In this document: piece after piece, positions 34,702-44,450 of the stretch
How the letters are laid out: every line of letters begins with the position of its first letter
How positions within the stretch are numbered: the first letter of the stretch is position 1
Assembly (NCBI GenBank): GCA_046483065.1
Contig: JAWODW010000022.1
Span: 10,200-74,199 of the forward strand
Direction: 5' to 3'
Length of the DNA stretch: 64,000 nucleotides
Source: JAWVYT01 sp046483065
GTDB lineage: Bacteria > Gemmatimonadota > Gemmatimonadetes > Longimicrobiales > RSA9
Program-made: the position numbers and the translations under genes
Notes under the pieces: generated by a model
What the model was told of the DNA's origin: nothing
Database searches by the model: none
Seen by the model: the letters and a program-made list of their open reading frames with translations, nothing else

Positions 34702-34733
34702 GACCTGAGACCTGAGATCTGAAATCTGAGTGG
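34699..34733 (+). repeat. Heptanucleotide repeat starting at the sdhB stop codon
   Basis: Units tgagacc, tgagacc, tgagatc, tgaaatc and a partial tgagtgg run in perfect 7-base register, the first beginning with the TGA stop of sdhB. The unit type is the one found after moaA. The spacing and composition are unlike ordinary sequence in this GC-rich window. Confidence 0.8.
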
Positions 34734-34853
34734 TTCGCGGGGTGATCAGGCTCCGGGGCGGGGGTTCCTGCTCCGGGGCCTCTTCATGCGACGATGCTCG
34801 GGGCGGCGGTGCCGGTGGCGCTGAGGGTTCCGGGTGGAGCAGCGTTCGCGGGG

Positions 34854-35062
34854 GGATTCACGCGAAGACGCGAAGGGAAGGAAGACGCGAAGGGGCCACG
34901 CCAGCCTCTCCGGGGCGGCCAGCGTTCCCGGCATCGGAAAACTTCCGGCTCGAAGTCCATCCCGGCTCCGCGCCGGTCGGACGGGGCACGCTGGTGGGTG
35001 GGAAGTGCCGGCGGGTCGACCTTCGCGGCTTCAGGCCGTTCTTAGCGTCTCCGCGTGAATCC
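34854..35062. repeat. 209-bp segment bounded by 22-bp imperfect inverted repeats (MITE-like)
   Basis: The 22 bases at 34854-34875 match the reverse complement of 35041-35062 at 20 of 22 positions; both begin ggattcacgcg. Inside the left end, gaagacgcgaag recurs at 34880-34892. There is no transposase or credible coding sequence; short open frames here lack ribosome-binding sites and homology signals. The 420-base gap between sdhB and dcd otherwise contains only the heptamer repeat. I see no clear target-site duplication, so mobility is a guess. Confidence 0.5.
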
Positions 35063-35121
35063 GAAGGCTGTCTCGCCGGGAAGCTGGAGCGCTCCGCGAA
35101 CCCGGCCATCCCCGGCGTCGC

Positions 35122-35679
35122 CTAGAGCCGTGGCGGCGTAACCCCGCGCTGGCCCTGGTACTTCCCGCTGCGCTGGGCGTACGTGGCCGATGGGACCTGG
35201 TCGCCCTGGAAGAACAGGAGCTGGGCGATCCCCTCGTTGGCGTAGATCTTGGCCGGCAGCGGGGTGGTATTGCTGATCTCCAGCGTCAGGTGGCCTTCCC
35301 ACTCCGGCTCCAGCGGCGTCACGTTCACGATGATCCCGCACCGGGCGTACGTGGACTTGCCGACGCACACCACCAGCACGTCCGACGGGATCCGGAAGTA
35401 CTCCAACGTCCGGGCCAGGGCGAAGGAGTTGGGTGGGATGATGCATTCGCCTTCGCCGGCAATGTCGACGAAGCTGCGCTCGTCGAAGTTCTTCGGGTCC
35501 ACCACCACGCTGTAAACGTCCGTGAAGACCTTGAACTCGTCGGCCACCCGGATGTCGTACCCGAACGATGACGTCCCGTAGCTGATGGCGCCGTCGCGGA
35601 CCTGGCCCGACTCGAAGGGCTCGATCATCCCGTGGTTCTCGGCTTGGTCGCGGATCCAGTGGTCGCTCAGAATCGACAT
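35122..35679 (-). CDS. dcd: dCTP deaminase
   Basis: Deaminates dCTP to dUTP, feeding thymidylate synthesis. The 185-residue protein has SFGYDIRVADEF, IIPPNSFALARTLEYF, the catalytic-site GKSTYARCGIIVNVTPLEPE with the key glutamate in LEPEWEGH, and EGIAQLLFFQG. These are the Dcd motifs; a bifunctional Dcd-Dut is possible in principle. It is read on the - strand, divergent from nuoA. On that strand TAAATT (35715-35720 complement) could be a -10, but no good -35 is seen. The 3' end faces the repeat-rich gap after sdhB. Confidence 0.93.
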   Translation of the reverse strand: MSILSDHWIRDQAENHGMIEPFESGQVRDGAISYGTSSFGYDIRVADEFKVFTDVYSVVVDPKNFDERSFVDIAGEGECIIPPNSFALARTLEYFRIPSDVLVVCVGKSTYARCGIIVNVTPLEPEWEGHLTLEISNTTPLPAKIYANEGIAQLLFFQGDQVPSATYAQRSGKYQGQRGVTPPRL

Positions 35680-35782
35680 CGTGGGTGAGCCTCGCGTAGG
35701 GTCGGATGGGGGCTAATTTATCCTTCACCGGACGGCGGCAACCTATGCGTGGAGGCCACCGCCTTGCAAGCCGGAGCGCGGC

Positions 35783-35811
35783 TTGACCGAGACCCATCGT
35801 AGGGGTAACTT
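35783..35811 (+). promoter_or_regulatory. Sigma-70-type promoter for the nuo operon
   Basis: TTGACC (35783-35788) and TAACTT (35806-35811) are 17 bases apart. The predicted start, near 35818, gives a leader of about 43 bases to the nuoA ATG. No other good promoter is evident before nuoA, and the genes downstream are nearly contiguous. Confidence 0.6.
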
Positions 35812-35826
35812 CTGGCGGCCAAGAAA

Positions 35827-35840
35827 GTGAACGTTTTCAC
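35827..35840 (+). promoter_or_regulatory. Small palindrome in the nuoA leader
   Basis: GTGAA and TTCAC are arranged as an inverted repeat with four bases between (gtgaacgttttcac). It lies just after the predicted transcription start and could be an operator for a dimeric repressor, or chance; the arms are only 5 bp. Confidence 0.3.
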
Positions 35841-35860
35841 AAGGCCCGGAACGCGCGCCT

Positions 35861-36217
35861 ATGCTGCGAAATTATTTGCCGATCCTGCTCCTGCTGGGGG
35901 TTTCCCTGCTTCAGGCTGTCGGGATGGTTGCGCTCTCGGCTCTGGCGAGCCCGACGCGGTCGACGCCGGCCAAGTCTTCGCCGTACGAGAGCGGCATCGT
36001 GCCGCTGGGGAACACACGCGAGCGGTTCAGCGTGAAGTTCTACATGGTGGCAATTCTCTTCATCGTCTTCGATCTGGAGACGGTCCTCTTGATCCCGTGG
36101 GCCGTGAAGGCACGGGAGCTCGGGTGGGCTGGATTCTCGGCGGTCTCGATCTTCGTCGTGGTTCTGACCATCGGGTTGATCTATGAATGGAAGAGGGGAG
36201 GGCTACAGTGGGATTAG
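35861..36217 (+). CDS. nuoA: NADH-quinone oxidoreductase subunit A
   Basis: Small membrane subunit of complex I. The 118-residue protein has three predicted membrane helices, the conserved loop YESGIVPLGNTRERFSVKFY between helices one and two, and FIVFDLETVLLIPWA in the second helix with the functionally important acidic residues. First gene of the nuoA-N operon. Its 3' end overlaps nuoB by 10 bases. Confidence 0.94.
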   Translation: MLRNYLPILLLLGVSLLQAVGMVALSALASPTRSTPAKSSPYESGIVPLGNTRERFSVKFYMVAILFIVFDLETVLLIPWAVKARELGWAGFSAVSIFVVVLTIGLIYEWKRGGLQWD

Positions 36218-36888
36218 AGGGGGTTGGCTCTCAGCTTCCAGTGGTGGGGTCCGGGAAAGATGGCAGTCCGGGGTTCCTGACCACGAAGCTGGACTTCGTG
36301 GTGAACTGGGCGCGGCGCAACTCGTTGTGGCCGATGCCGTTCGGCACAGCGTGCTGCGCGATCGAGATGATGGCGAGCTACGCGAGTCGCTTCGATGTGG
36401 CGCGGTTCGGGATGGAGCGGATGAGCTTCAGCCCGAGGCAGGCGGACCTGCTCATCTGCGCGGGGCGGGTGAGCTACAAGATGGCGCCGGTCCTGCGGAA
36501 GATCTGGGACCAGATGCCGCAGCCGAAGTGGTCGATCAGCATGGGCGCGTGCGCTTCGAGTGGCGGCGTGTTCGATGCCTATTCCATGGTACAGGGGATC
36601 GACACGATCATCCCGGTGGACATTTACGTGCCGGGCTGCCCGCCGCGGCCGGAAGGTCTGGTCTACGCGTTCCTGATGCTGCAGGAGCAGATCAAGGGCG
36701 AGAGCCTGAGCAAGGAGATCCACGAGGAGATCCGGCGGGAGGACCCGGACCGTGTGAGCCGGCCGAACCTGCCGGCTGATGTGATCGAGCAGATCGCGGG
36801 CCCGTTCGGCAACTCCACGAAGCAGAACAAGTCGAGTGGTCTGGTGAGCACCCGGGCGCTGTCCCGGCCCAGAGATCGGCGGCCCTGA
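36208..36888 (+). CDS. nuoB: NADH-quinone oxidoreductase subunit B
   Basis: Carries cluster N2, the last iron-sulfur centre before quinone. The 226-residue protein has the cysteine pair in GTACCAIEMM, MGACASSGG and VPGCPPRPEG, supplying the four ligands. GTG 36208 follows GGGGAGG at ideal spacing and is preferred to ATG 36187, which would overlap that site. The N-terminal 25 and C-terminal 50 residues extend beyond the conserved core. Confidence 0.95.
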   Translation: MGLEGVGSQLPVVGSGKDGSPGFLTTKLDFVVNWARRNSLWPMPFGTACCAIEMMASYASRFDVARFGMERMSFSPRQADLLICAGRVSYKMAPVLRKIWDQMPQPKWSISMGACASSGGVFDAYSMVQGIDTIIPVDIYVPGCPPRPEGLVYAFLMLQEQIKGESLSKEIHEEIRREDPDRVSRPNLPADVIEQIAGPFGNSTKQNKSSGLVSTRALSRPRDRRP

Positions 36889-36889
36889 C

Positions 36890-37648
36890 ATGGCGGACGA
36901 ATTCGAGAAGGGACTGGGCGGGCTGGAGACGGGCCCCGAGACCACCGGCGAGGTTGGGGCGGGTTGGTCGGAGGGCACCGATGTCGAGCACCCGTCGGTC
37001 ACGGCACTGGAGGGGGAGTTCGGTGACGCCATCCTCCACCATGAGCTTCACGCGGGCGATGAGCACGTGGTCTTCATCGCGCCGGACCGGAACGTCGAGA
37101 TCCTGCGCTGGCTCAAGGAACACGAGGAGCACCGCTACAACTACCTGGCGGATGTGACGGCTGTGGACTACGGCGGCGGTCGGCCGATCCAGGTGGTCTA
37201 TCAGCTCTGGTCGATCCCCCACAAACGGGCGCTGCGCGTGAAGGCGGAGCTGCCGACCAGCGCGCTGGAGATCGGCAGCGTGGTAGCGGTCTGGTCCACG
37301 GCCAACTGGCTGGAGCGCGAGGTCTACGACCTCTTCGGCGTGGAGTTCAAGGGGCACCCGGACCTGCGTCGGATCATGATGCCGGAGAACTATGCCGAAG
37401 GGCACCCGCTGCGGAAGGACTTCCCGCTCCGGGGCCGGTTCAGCCGGGCGGAGCAGACGCGCCGGGCGCTGTCGTACGACCTGGAAGTGTACTACACGCC
37501 CGAGGAGCTGGAGGTGCTGACCGACGCCGACTGGAAGCAGGCGCAGCGGCGGTCGAGGGTGCAGCAGACCACCCGGGGCGATTTCCCGGAGGACCGGGAG
37601 GAGTCGCGGGACTCCCGGGACGCTGAGGTGGCGGAGGAGCAGGGATGA
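36890..37648 (+). CDS. nuoC: NADH-quinone oxidoreductase subunit C
   Basis: Peripheral-arm subunit (30 kDa type). The 252-residue protein contains the signature EREVYDLFGVEFKGHPDLRR followed by IMMPENYAEGHPLRKDFPL. An acidic N-terminal extension of about 40 residues and a charged C-terminal tail flank the domain. It is a separate gene, not fused to nuoD as in E. coli; its stop overlaps the nuoD start by ATGA. Confidence 0.94.
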   Translation: MADEFEKGLGGLETGPETTGEVGAGWSEGTDVEHPSVTALEGEFGDAILHHELHAGDEHVVFIAPDRNVEILRWLKEHEEHRYNYLADVTAVDYGGGRPIQVVYQLWSIPHKRALRVKAELPTSALEIGSVVAVWSTANWLEREVYDLFGVEFKGHPDLRRIMMPENYAEGHPLRKDFPLRGRFSRAEQTRRALSYDLEVYYTPEELEVLTDADWKQAQRRSRVQQTTRGDFPEDREESRDSRDAEVAEEQG

Positions 37649-38922
37649 GCAAGCGTACGGTGGAAATGGAAGTGAGTCGCACGCCGGTCATGGGGCTCGA
37701 CGGGAGCGCCGTCGCCTCGCCGGTGCTGCCGGATGGTGTCGAGCCGGACATGGAAGGTGAGCACATGCTCATCAACATCGGGCCCCAGCACCCGGCTACC
37801 CACGGGGTGCTGCGGCTGGTGCTGGAGCTCGACGGCGAGACGGTCATCAAGTGCAAGCCCCACGTCGGGTACCTGCACTCGAGCTTCGAGAAGCTCGGTG
37901 AGTATCGCACGTGGAACCAGATCGTGCCCCTCACCGACCGGATGGACTATCTGGCGCCGCTGATCTACAACATCGCGTACGTGGCAGCGGTCGAGAAGCT
38001 GATGGGGATCGAGATCACCGAGCGGTGCAAGGTGATGCGGGTGATCCTCATGGAGCTCGACCGGATCTTCAGCCACCTGATCTGGATCGGGACCACCGCC
38101 CTGGATATCGGCGCGTTCACGGTTTTCCTCTACACGTTCCAGCGTCGGGAAGAGATCTACAACATGCACGAGGCGCTCACGGGCGCCCGGATCACCACGT
38201 CGGCCACCCGTGTGGGCGGGATGATGGCCGATTTCCCGGCAGGATTCACCGAGGAGCTCCGGTACTGGGCGGACGAGGTCATGCCCAAGACACTGGACGA
38301 GACGGAGACGTTGCTGACCAGCAACAATCTCTGGATCGGGCGGAACCAGGGGATCGGGGTGATCAGCGGCGAGGACGCCATCGACGCAGGGCTGAGCGGG
38401 CCGAACCTGCGGGGGTCGGGCGTGGACTACGACGTCCGCAAGGACCGCCCGTACTACGACTACGAGACGTACGACTGGGACGTGGTGGTAGGCGAGCACG
38501 GCGACAACTACGATCGCTACCTGTGCCGCATGGAAGAGATGCGACAGAGCCTCCGGATCATCCGCCAGGCGCTCGATCGGCTGCCCGAAGGGCCGGTCAA
38601 CGTGGACGACCCACGGGTGATCCTGCCGGGCAAGACCGACGCCATGAACGACATGGAGTCCATGATCCACCACTTCAAGGTAGTCATGGAAGGGGTGAAG
38701 GCGCCTCCGGGTGAGAGCTGGTTCGGCGTAGAGAGCTCGAAGGGCGAGCTGGGGATGTACGTCGTGAGCGACGGTGGCTCGAAGCCGGTGCGCTGGCACG
38801 TGCGCGGCCCGAGCTTCGTCAACATCAGCGCGCTTCCGCGCCTGGTGGAAGGTCATCTGTTGGCGGATGTTCTCGCCACGAACGCAAGCCTGGACATCGT
38901 GCTGGGGGAGATCGATCGGTGA
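37645..38922 (+). CDS. nuoD: NADH-quinone oxidoreductase subunit D
   Basis: 49-kDa-type subunit forming much of the quinone-binding site together with NuoB. The 425-residue protein has INIGPQHPATHGVLRLVLEL with the quinone-site histidine, PHVGYLHSSFEKLGEYRTWN, MELDRIFSHLIWIG, and the C-terminal DIVLGEIDR. An N-terminal extension of about 40 residues precedes the core, and a roughly 15-residue loop rich in Asp and Tyr (RPYYDYETYDWDVVVGE) lies near residue 275. ATG overlaps the nuoC stop and the 3' end overlaps the nuoE GTG. Confidence 0.95.
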   Translation: MSKRTVEMEVSRTPVMGLDGSAVASPVLPDGVEPDMEGEHMLINIGPQHPATHGVLRLVLELDGETVIKCKPHVGYLHSSFEKLGEYRTWNQIVPLTDRMDYLAPLIYNIAYVAAVEKLMGIEITERCKVMRVILMELDRIFSHLIWIGTTALDIGAFTVFLYTFQRREEIYNMHEALTGARITTSATRVGGMMADFPAGFTEELRYWADEVMPKTLDETETLLTSNNLWIGRNQGIGVISGEDAIDAGLSGPNLRGSGVDYDVRKDRPYYDYETYDWDVVVGEHGDNYDRYLCRMEEMRQSLRIIRQALDRLPEGPVNVDDPRVILPGKTDAMNDMESMIHHFKVVMEGVKAPPGESWFGVESSKGELGMYVVSDGGSKPVRWHVRGPSFVNISALPRLVEGHLLADVLATNASLDIVLGEIDR

Positions 38923-39656
38923 GTGATGGGATGAAGAACCCGGGATGGGCCGGGGAGACCGGCGAGTTCGACCTCTCCGAGACCCAGGTCCGGGGCGTCG
39001 ACTACGTGGGCGAGCAGCCGAAGGAAGGGTGGGACAACGGAGGCGTCACGGCCGTACCGTATCAACGGGCGGAGCGGGACCCCGACGCGCCCCTCTTCGA
39101 AGGGCCCTACGAGAAGCGGAAGGACAAGATCCTCGCCCGCTACCCGACCAAACGGGCCGCGCTGCTGCCGCTGTTGAACCTGGCTCAGGAGATCCAGGGC
39201 TACCTCTCCCAGGAGGCGCTGGAGAGGGTGGCAGAGATCGTGGAAGAGTCGCCCGCCACCGTACGGGGCGTGGCCACGTTCTACACGATGTACAACAAGC
39301 GCCCCGTGGGTCGGCACCTGATTCAGGTCTGCACCAACGTGTCGTGCAACGTGTGCGGCGGCCACGACGTCTTCCAGGCGTTCCTGGAGCACACGGGCAC
39401 CGAGGCCGGTGGCATCAGCGACGACGGTGAGTTCACCGTGATCGAGGCCGAATGCCTCGGCGCCTGCGGGTTCCCCACCGTCGTACAGATCAACAACCGG
39501 TACTTCGAGAACGTGGAGGCGGAGCACGTGCCGGACATTCTGGAGCGGCTGAAGGCGACGGGCGTAGATCCCACCGGCAATGGCGCCAAGGGCAACCCGA
39601 GTACGAGTCCGACCCCGAGTCCGGAGCCGCGGGGCGGCTCCGGGGAGGAGGGGTAG
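38919..39656 (+). CDS. nuoE: NADH-quinone oxidoreductase subunit E
   Basis: 24-kDa-type subunit with cluster N1a. The core (about residues 65-220) contains EESPATVRGVATFYTMYNK, CTNVSCNVCGG and AECLGACGFPTVVQINN, giving the thioredoxin-like 2Fe-2S site. The protein is 245 residues, longer than E. coli NuoE (166): about 60 extra N-terminal residues and a C-terminal low-complexity tail, NPSTSPTPSPEPRGGSGEEG, encoded by a hexamer repeat. GTG 38919 overlaps the nuoD stop; ATG 38931 is an alternative start. Confidence 0.93.
   Translation: MSDGMKNPGWAGETGEFDLSETQVRGVDYVGEQPKEGWDNGGVTAVPYQRAERDPDAPLFEGPYEKRKDKILARYPTKRAALLPLLNLAQEIQGYLSQEALERVAEIVEESPATVRGVATFYTMYNKRPVGRHLIQVCTNVSCNVCGGHDVFQAFLEHTGTEAGGISDDGEFTVIEAECLGACGFPTVVQINNRYFENVEAEHVPDILERLKATGVDPTGNGAKGNPSTSPTPSPEPRGGSGEEG
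39595..39624 (+). repeat. Hexanucleotide repeat within the 3' end of nuoE
   Basis: The units acccga, gtacga, gtccga, ccccga and gtccgg run in 6-base register; on the other strand they read TCGnnn (tcgggt, tcgtac, tcggac, tcgggg). The same TCGnnn units occur after sucC at 56927. Here they are in frame and encode an alternating Ser/Thr-Pro tail. Confidence 0.7.
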
Positions 39657-39660
39657 CGGC

Positions 39661-40965
<1,305 letters not shown>

Positions 40966-40982
40966 ACGGGCGGGGATAACGA

Positions 40983-42614
40983 ATGGCAAACAACGGAAAC
41001 GAAACGGTCACCTGCACCATCGACGGCCGCGAGGTCACGGTCCCGAAGGGGGCCCGGATCATCGAGGCGTGCGAGCAGCTGGGGATCGGCATCGTCCACT
41101 ACTGCTACCACCCGGCGCTATCGGCGCCGGCCATGTGCCGTATGTGTCTGGTGGAGGTCGAAGGTGCGCCCAAGCTTCAGCCGGCGTGCGTGACCCCGGT
41201 CCAGGACGGCGCGGTGATCCGCACGGACACCGAAGAAGCCGAGGAGGCTCGCACGGGCGTCCTCGAGTTCTACCTGGTGAATCACCCGCTGGACTGCCCG
41301 ATCTGCGACGCGTCCGGCGAGTGCAAGCTCCAGGATTACGTCTTCCAGGAGGGGCGGGCCCACGGCCGGTCGGTGGAGCCGAAGGCGGTCCTGGGACAGG
41401 ACGACTTCGGCGGCGATGTGATCTATGACGGCGACCGCTGCATCATGTGCACCCGCTGCGTCCGCTTCATGCGCGAAGTGGCCGACGATGAGCGGCTGTG
41501 CGTGGTCCAGCGAGGCAGCCGGTCGGTGATCGACACCTTCTTCGATGAAGGACTCGACGGCTCGCCCTTCGCTTCCAACGTCATTGACATCTGCCCGGTG
41601 GGGGCGCTCCTCTCGAAGGACTTCCTCCACAAGGCCCGGGCCTGGGACCTGGACCGGACCCCGTCCATCTGCCCCAACTGCTCTCAGGGGTGCAACATCA
41701 CGCTGGACACGCGCGACAACCTGGTCCAGCGGCTCAAGCCGCGGCACAACCCCGACGTCAACTCCTACTGGATGTGCGACTACGGTCGCTACCGCTACGA
41801 GTGGATGAATCGGGGCGCGGTCACCCTCGGCGGGGGCAGCGCCGGCTCGCGGCTGGAGGCGCCGATGATGAGGCAAAATGGCGCGCTCGACAGCGTGACC
41901 TGGAAGGACGCCATCACGGCGCTCGTGGATCGACTGAGGAACCTGGATCATCTCACCGTGGTCGGCTCGCCGTACCACGCCAACGAGGGGAACGGGCTGC
42001 TCCGCCGCCTCCAGGAGGTGATGGGAGGCGGCGACGCCGTCTACCGCTCGCCCCGGGCTGAGGACGAGGTGACGCTCCCGGCCTTCGAGAAGCTGACCCG
42101 GCGGCGCGACCTGTCGGCCAATGGCCGCGGCCTGGAGGCACTGGGCTTCCAGCGCGTGGGTGGCGACGACGGCACCGGCGGATTGAGCGAGCCTACGGGC
42201 GCCCTGGTGGTGCTCGGCGACCCGCTCGTAGACCTGCCCGAAGGGTTCGCCGACAGTGCGGAGCTGCTGGTTTACCTGGGTATGGTGGAGAGCCCGGCTA
42301 CGGCCGGCGCCGACTTCGTTCTGCCGATCACGAGCTACGCAGAGCAGGAAGGCACGTTCACCAACTTCGAGGGCCGGGTCCAGCGGTACTGGCCGGCCCT
42401 GAACCCACCGCCCATGGCGCGACCCGCGTGGCAGGTGCTGGGTGTGGTCCTCGCCGGGCTGGATGAGGGCACCGCCCCCGCTACGGCCGGCCACGCGTTC
42501 CTGCGGATCGCGGAGCTGAACGAGGCGTTCCGCGGCCTCAGCTATGCGCAGATCGGGACCCGGGGCGCGCTGCTCAACGAACCGGTCCGGCTGGCGGCCG
42601 GAGAGGAGGCGTGA
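40983..42614 (+). CDS. nuoG: NADH-quinone oxidoreductase subunit G (short form)
   Basis: 75-kDa-type subunit of the peripheral arm. The N-terminal roughly 220 residues carry the 2Fe-2S site (CYHPALSAPAMCRMCLVEV), the His-ligated 4Fe-4S site (HPLDCPICDASGECKLQDYV) and CIMCTRCVRF, followed by a further cysteine set (CPNCSQGC). The remaining roughly 300 residues are a shrunken molybdopterin-oxidoreductase-like domain. At 543 residues it is clearly shorter than E. coli NuoG (about 908). Short NuoG forms occur in several phyla. It overlaps nuoH by one base. Confidence 0.93.
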   Translation: MANNGNETVTCTIDGREVTVPKGARIIEACEQLGIGIVHYCYHPALSAPAMCRMCLVEVEGAPKLQPACVTPVQDGAVIRTDTEEAEEARTGVLEFYLVNHPLDCPICDASGECKLQDYVFQEGRAHGRSVEPKAVLGQDDFGGDVIYDGDRCIMCTRCVRFMREVADDERLCVVQRGSRSVIDTFFDEGLDGSPFASNVIDICPVGALLSKDFLHKARAWDLDRTPSICPNCSQGCNITLDTRDNLVQRLKPRHNPDVNSYWMCDYGRYRYEWMNRGAVTLGGGSAGSRLEAPMMRQNGALDSVTWKDAITALVDRLRNLDHLTVVGSPYHANEGNGLLRRLQEVMGGGDAVYRSPRAEDEVTLPAFEKLTRRRDLSANGRGLEALGFQRVGGDDGTGGLSEPTGALVVLGDPLVDLPEGFADSAELLVYLGMVESPATAGADFVLPITSYAEQEGTFTNFEGRVQRYWPALNPPPMARPAWQVLGVVLAGLDEGTAPATAGHAFLRIAELNEAFRGLSYAQIGTRGALLNEPVRLAAGEEA

Positions 42615-43918
42615 TGGACCAGCTGTACGACTTCGGAGTCATGTCCAACACGACCTTCTTCTGGATCTCGACGATCCGGATGCTGGTGGCGTTCCTGGTG
42701 GTGCTGGTGACCGTGGCCATGCTCACGCTGGCCGAGCGCCGGGTCGCGGCGTTCATCCAGGACCGACTCGGGCCGAACCGGGTGGGGCCGTACGGTCTGC
42801 TCCAGCCGATCGCCGACGGGCTCAAGAACTTCATCAAGGAGGAGACGCTCCCCGAGGAGGCGTCACGCTTCTACTTCATTCTGGCCCCGATCTTCAGTCT
42901 CGGCCCGGCCTTCGTGCTCTTCGCCGTGATCCCGTGGGCGGCTCCGCTGCCCACGCCGTGGGGCCTGGTGGATATGATCGTGGCCGACGTGTCCATGGGC
43001 ATCCTCTTCATCCTGGCGTTCTCGAGCCTCGGCGTGTACGGATCGTTCCTGGCCGGCTGGTCTTCGAACAACAAGTACAGCTTCCTCGGCGGGCTCCGGG
43101 CCTCGGCCCAGATGGTGAGCTACGAGGTGGCGCTGGGGATGAGTCTGATCCCCATCTTCATGATCGTCGGGAACGTGACCATCACGGATATGGTCTGGTA
43201 CCAGCAGGAGGGGCTCGGCTGGTGGTTCGCCTTCCCGCTCGGGCTGGCGTTCTTCCTGTTCGTGATCTCGTCCTTCGCCGAGACCAACCGGCTCCCGTTC
43301 GACATGCCGGAGGCGGAGTCGGAGCTCGTGGCCGGGTATCACGCCGAGTATTCGTCCATGAAGTTCAGCATGTTCATGATGGGCGAGTACGCACACCTGG
43401 TGACCGTTTCGGCGCTCATGGCCACCCTCTTCCTGGGCGGCTGGGATATCCCGTTCACGAACTGGGACGACATGCGCGTGGTCTCGGAGGGCGTGGTCAT
43501 GGGGGCGGAGCCCTCGGTGTGGAAGACGCTGGCGACGTTCGTCTCGTTCGCGGTCAAGACGCTCTTCTTCGTCTTCGTCTTTATCTGGGTCCGGTGGACC
43601 GTGCCCCGGTTCCGCTACGACCAGATCATGGACCTGGGCTGGAAGGGGCTGCTGCCCACATCCCTCGCCTACATCATGCTCATGGGCGCCACCATCCTGG
43701 TGCTGGACACCGTCGGCATGGAGTACGGCTTCCTGTACGGTCTGGTGCTGACGGGCGTAAACCTGGTGGCGACGGTCGCATTCCTGTGGCTGCTCGACAG
43801 TGACCGGGTGATCCGGGGCGGTTCAGCGAAGCGGCCGGGGCCCGTGGACCGACGGGAGATGGGCGCGGTGCTCGAAGAGAAGGTCACCGAGCCTGCGGCC
43901 GAGACAGCAGGGCTTTGA
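42614..43918 (+). CDS. nuoH: NADH-quinone oxidoreductase subunit H
   Basis: Membrane subunit at the junction with the peripheral arm, contributing to the quinone pocket. The 434-residue protein has about eight or nine helices, LTLAERRVAAFIQDRLGPNR, VGPYGLLQPIADGLKNFIKE, and the acidic ETNRLPFDMPEAESELVAGY loop. ATG 42614 follows AGGAGG; the GTG directly before it (42611) is too close to that site. About 100 residues longer than E. coli NuoH, with extra length in loops and a hydrophilic C-terminal tail. Confidence 0.95.
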   Translation: MDQLYDFGVMSNTTFFWISTIRMLVAFLVVLVTVAMLTLAERRVAAFIQDRLGPNRVGPYGLLQPIADGLKNFIKEETLPEEASRFYFILAPIFSLGPAFVLFAVIPWAAPLPTPWGLVDMIVADVSMGILFILAFSSLGVYGSFLAGWSSNNKYSFLGGLRASAQMVSYEVALGMSLIPIFMIVGNVTITDMVWYQQEGLGWWFAFPLGLAFFLFVISSFAETNRLPFDMPEAESELVAGYHAEYSSMKFSMFMMGEYAHLVTVSALMATLFLGGWDIPFTNWDDMRVVSEGVVMGAEPSVWKTLATFVSFAVKTLFFVFVFIWVRWTVPRFRYDQIMDLGWKGLLPTSLAYIMLMGATILVLDTVGMEYGFLYGLVLTGVNLVATVAFLWLLDSDRVIRGGSAKRPGPVDRREMGAVLEEKVTEPAAETAGL

Positions 43919-43952
43919 GGTGGACGTGGACGTGAGGACGCGAGGAGGCTGA

Positions 43953-44450
43953 ATGGGGATCGGAGTCAAGACGGTGCGAAGCCCGGAATCGGGCACGTCC
44001 TACCTGAGGGCGTCGCTGAAAGGGATGGCGCTGACGTTCCGGCACATGCTGAACCCGAAGAAGGTGACGCAGGAGTATCCGGACGTGAAGCCGAACATCT
44101 CGCCCCGGTGGCGGGGAACCCATCGGATGGAGGTCCACGCCGATGGTCGGCCGAAGTGTGTGGCGTGCGGGCTCTGCCCGACGATCTGCCCGGCCAACTG
44201 CATCCGGCTGGTGCCTGGTGAGGACGACCAGGGCAACCGCTATCCGATCGTGTACGAAATCGACGAGTTCCGCTGCATCTTCTGCGGCATGTGCCAGGAG
44301 GTCTGCCCCGTGGAGGCGATCCACGTGGGGCAGGACTACGAGGCGGCCGAGTTCACGCGGGAACGATTTGTCTACGACCTGGACCGTCTCATGGCGCAGG
44401 ACCACCCGGTCACGGCGCTGTGGGACCCCAGTGATCCACGGTCTGAATAA
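43953..44450 (+). CDS. nuoI: NADH-quinone oxidoreductase subunit I
   Basis: Ferredoxin-like subunit with clusters N6a and N6b. The 165-residue protein has two CxxCxxCxxxCP motifs, CVACGLCPTICPANCI and CIFCGMCQEVCPVEAI, and the conserved RWRGTHRMEVHADGRPKC. ATG 43953 is preceded by GAGGAGG. Its TAA stop shares one base with the nuoJ start. Confidence 0.95.
   Translation: MGIGVKTVRSPESGTSYLRASLKGMALTFRHMLNPKKVTQEYPDVKPNISPRWRGTHRMEVHADGRPKCVACGLCPTICPANCIRLVPGEDDQGNRYPIVYEIDEFRCIFCGMCQEVCPVEAIHVGQDYEAAEFTRERFVYDLDRLMAQDHPVTALWDPSDPRSE

Noticed and set aside
34730..35125. Short open frames in the sdhB-dcd gap (up to 131 codons)
   Set aside because: They cross the inverted-repeat segment, overlap in several frames, lack ribosome-binding sites and show no domain features.
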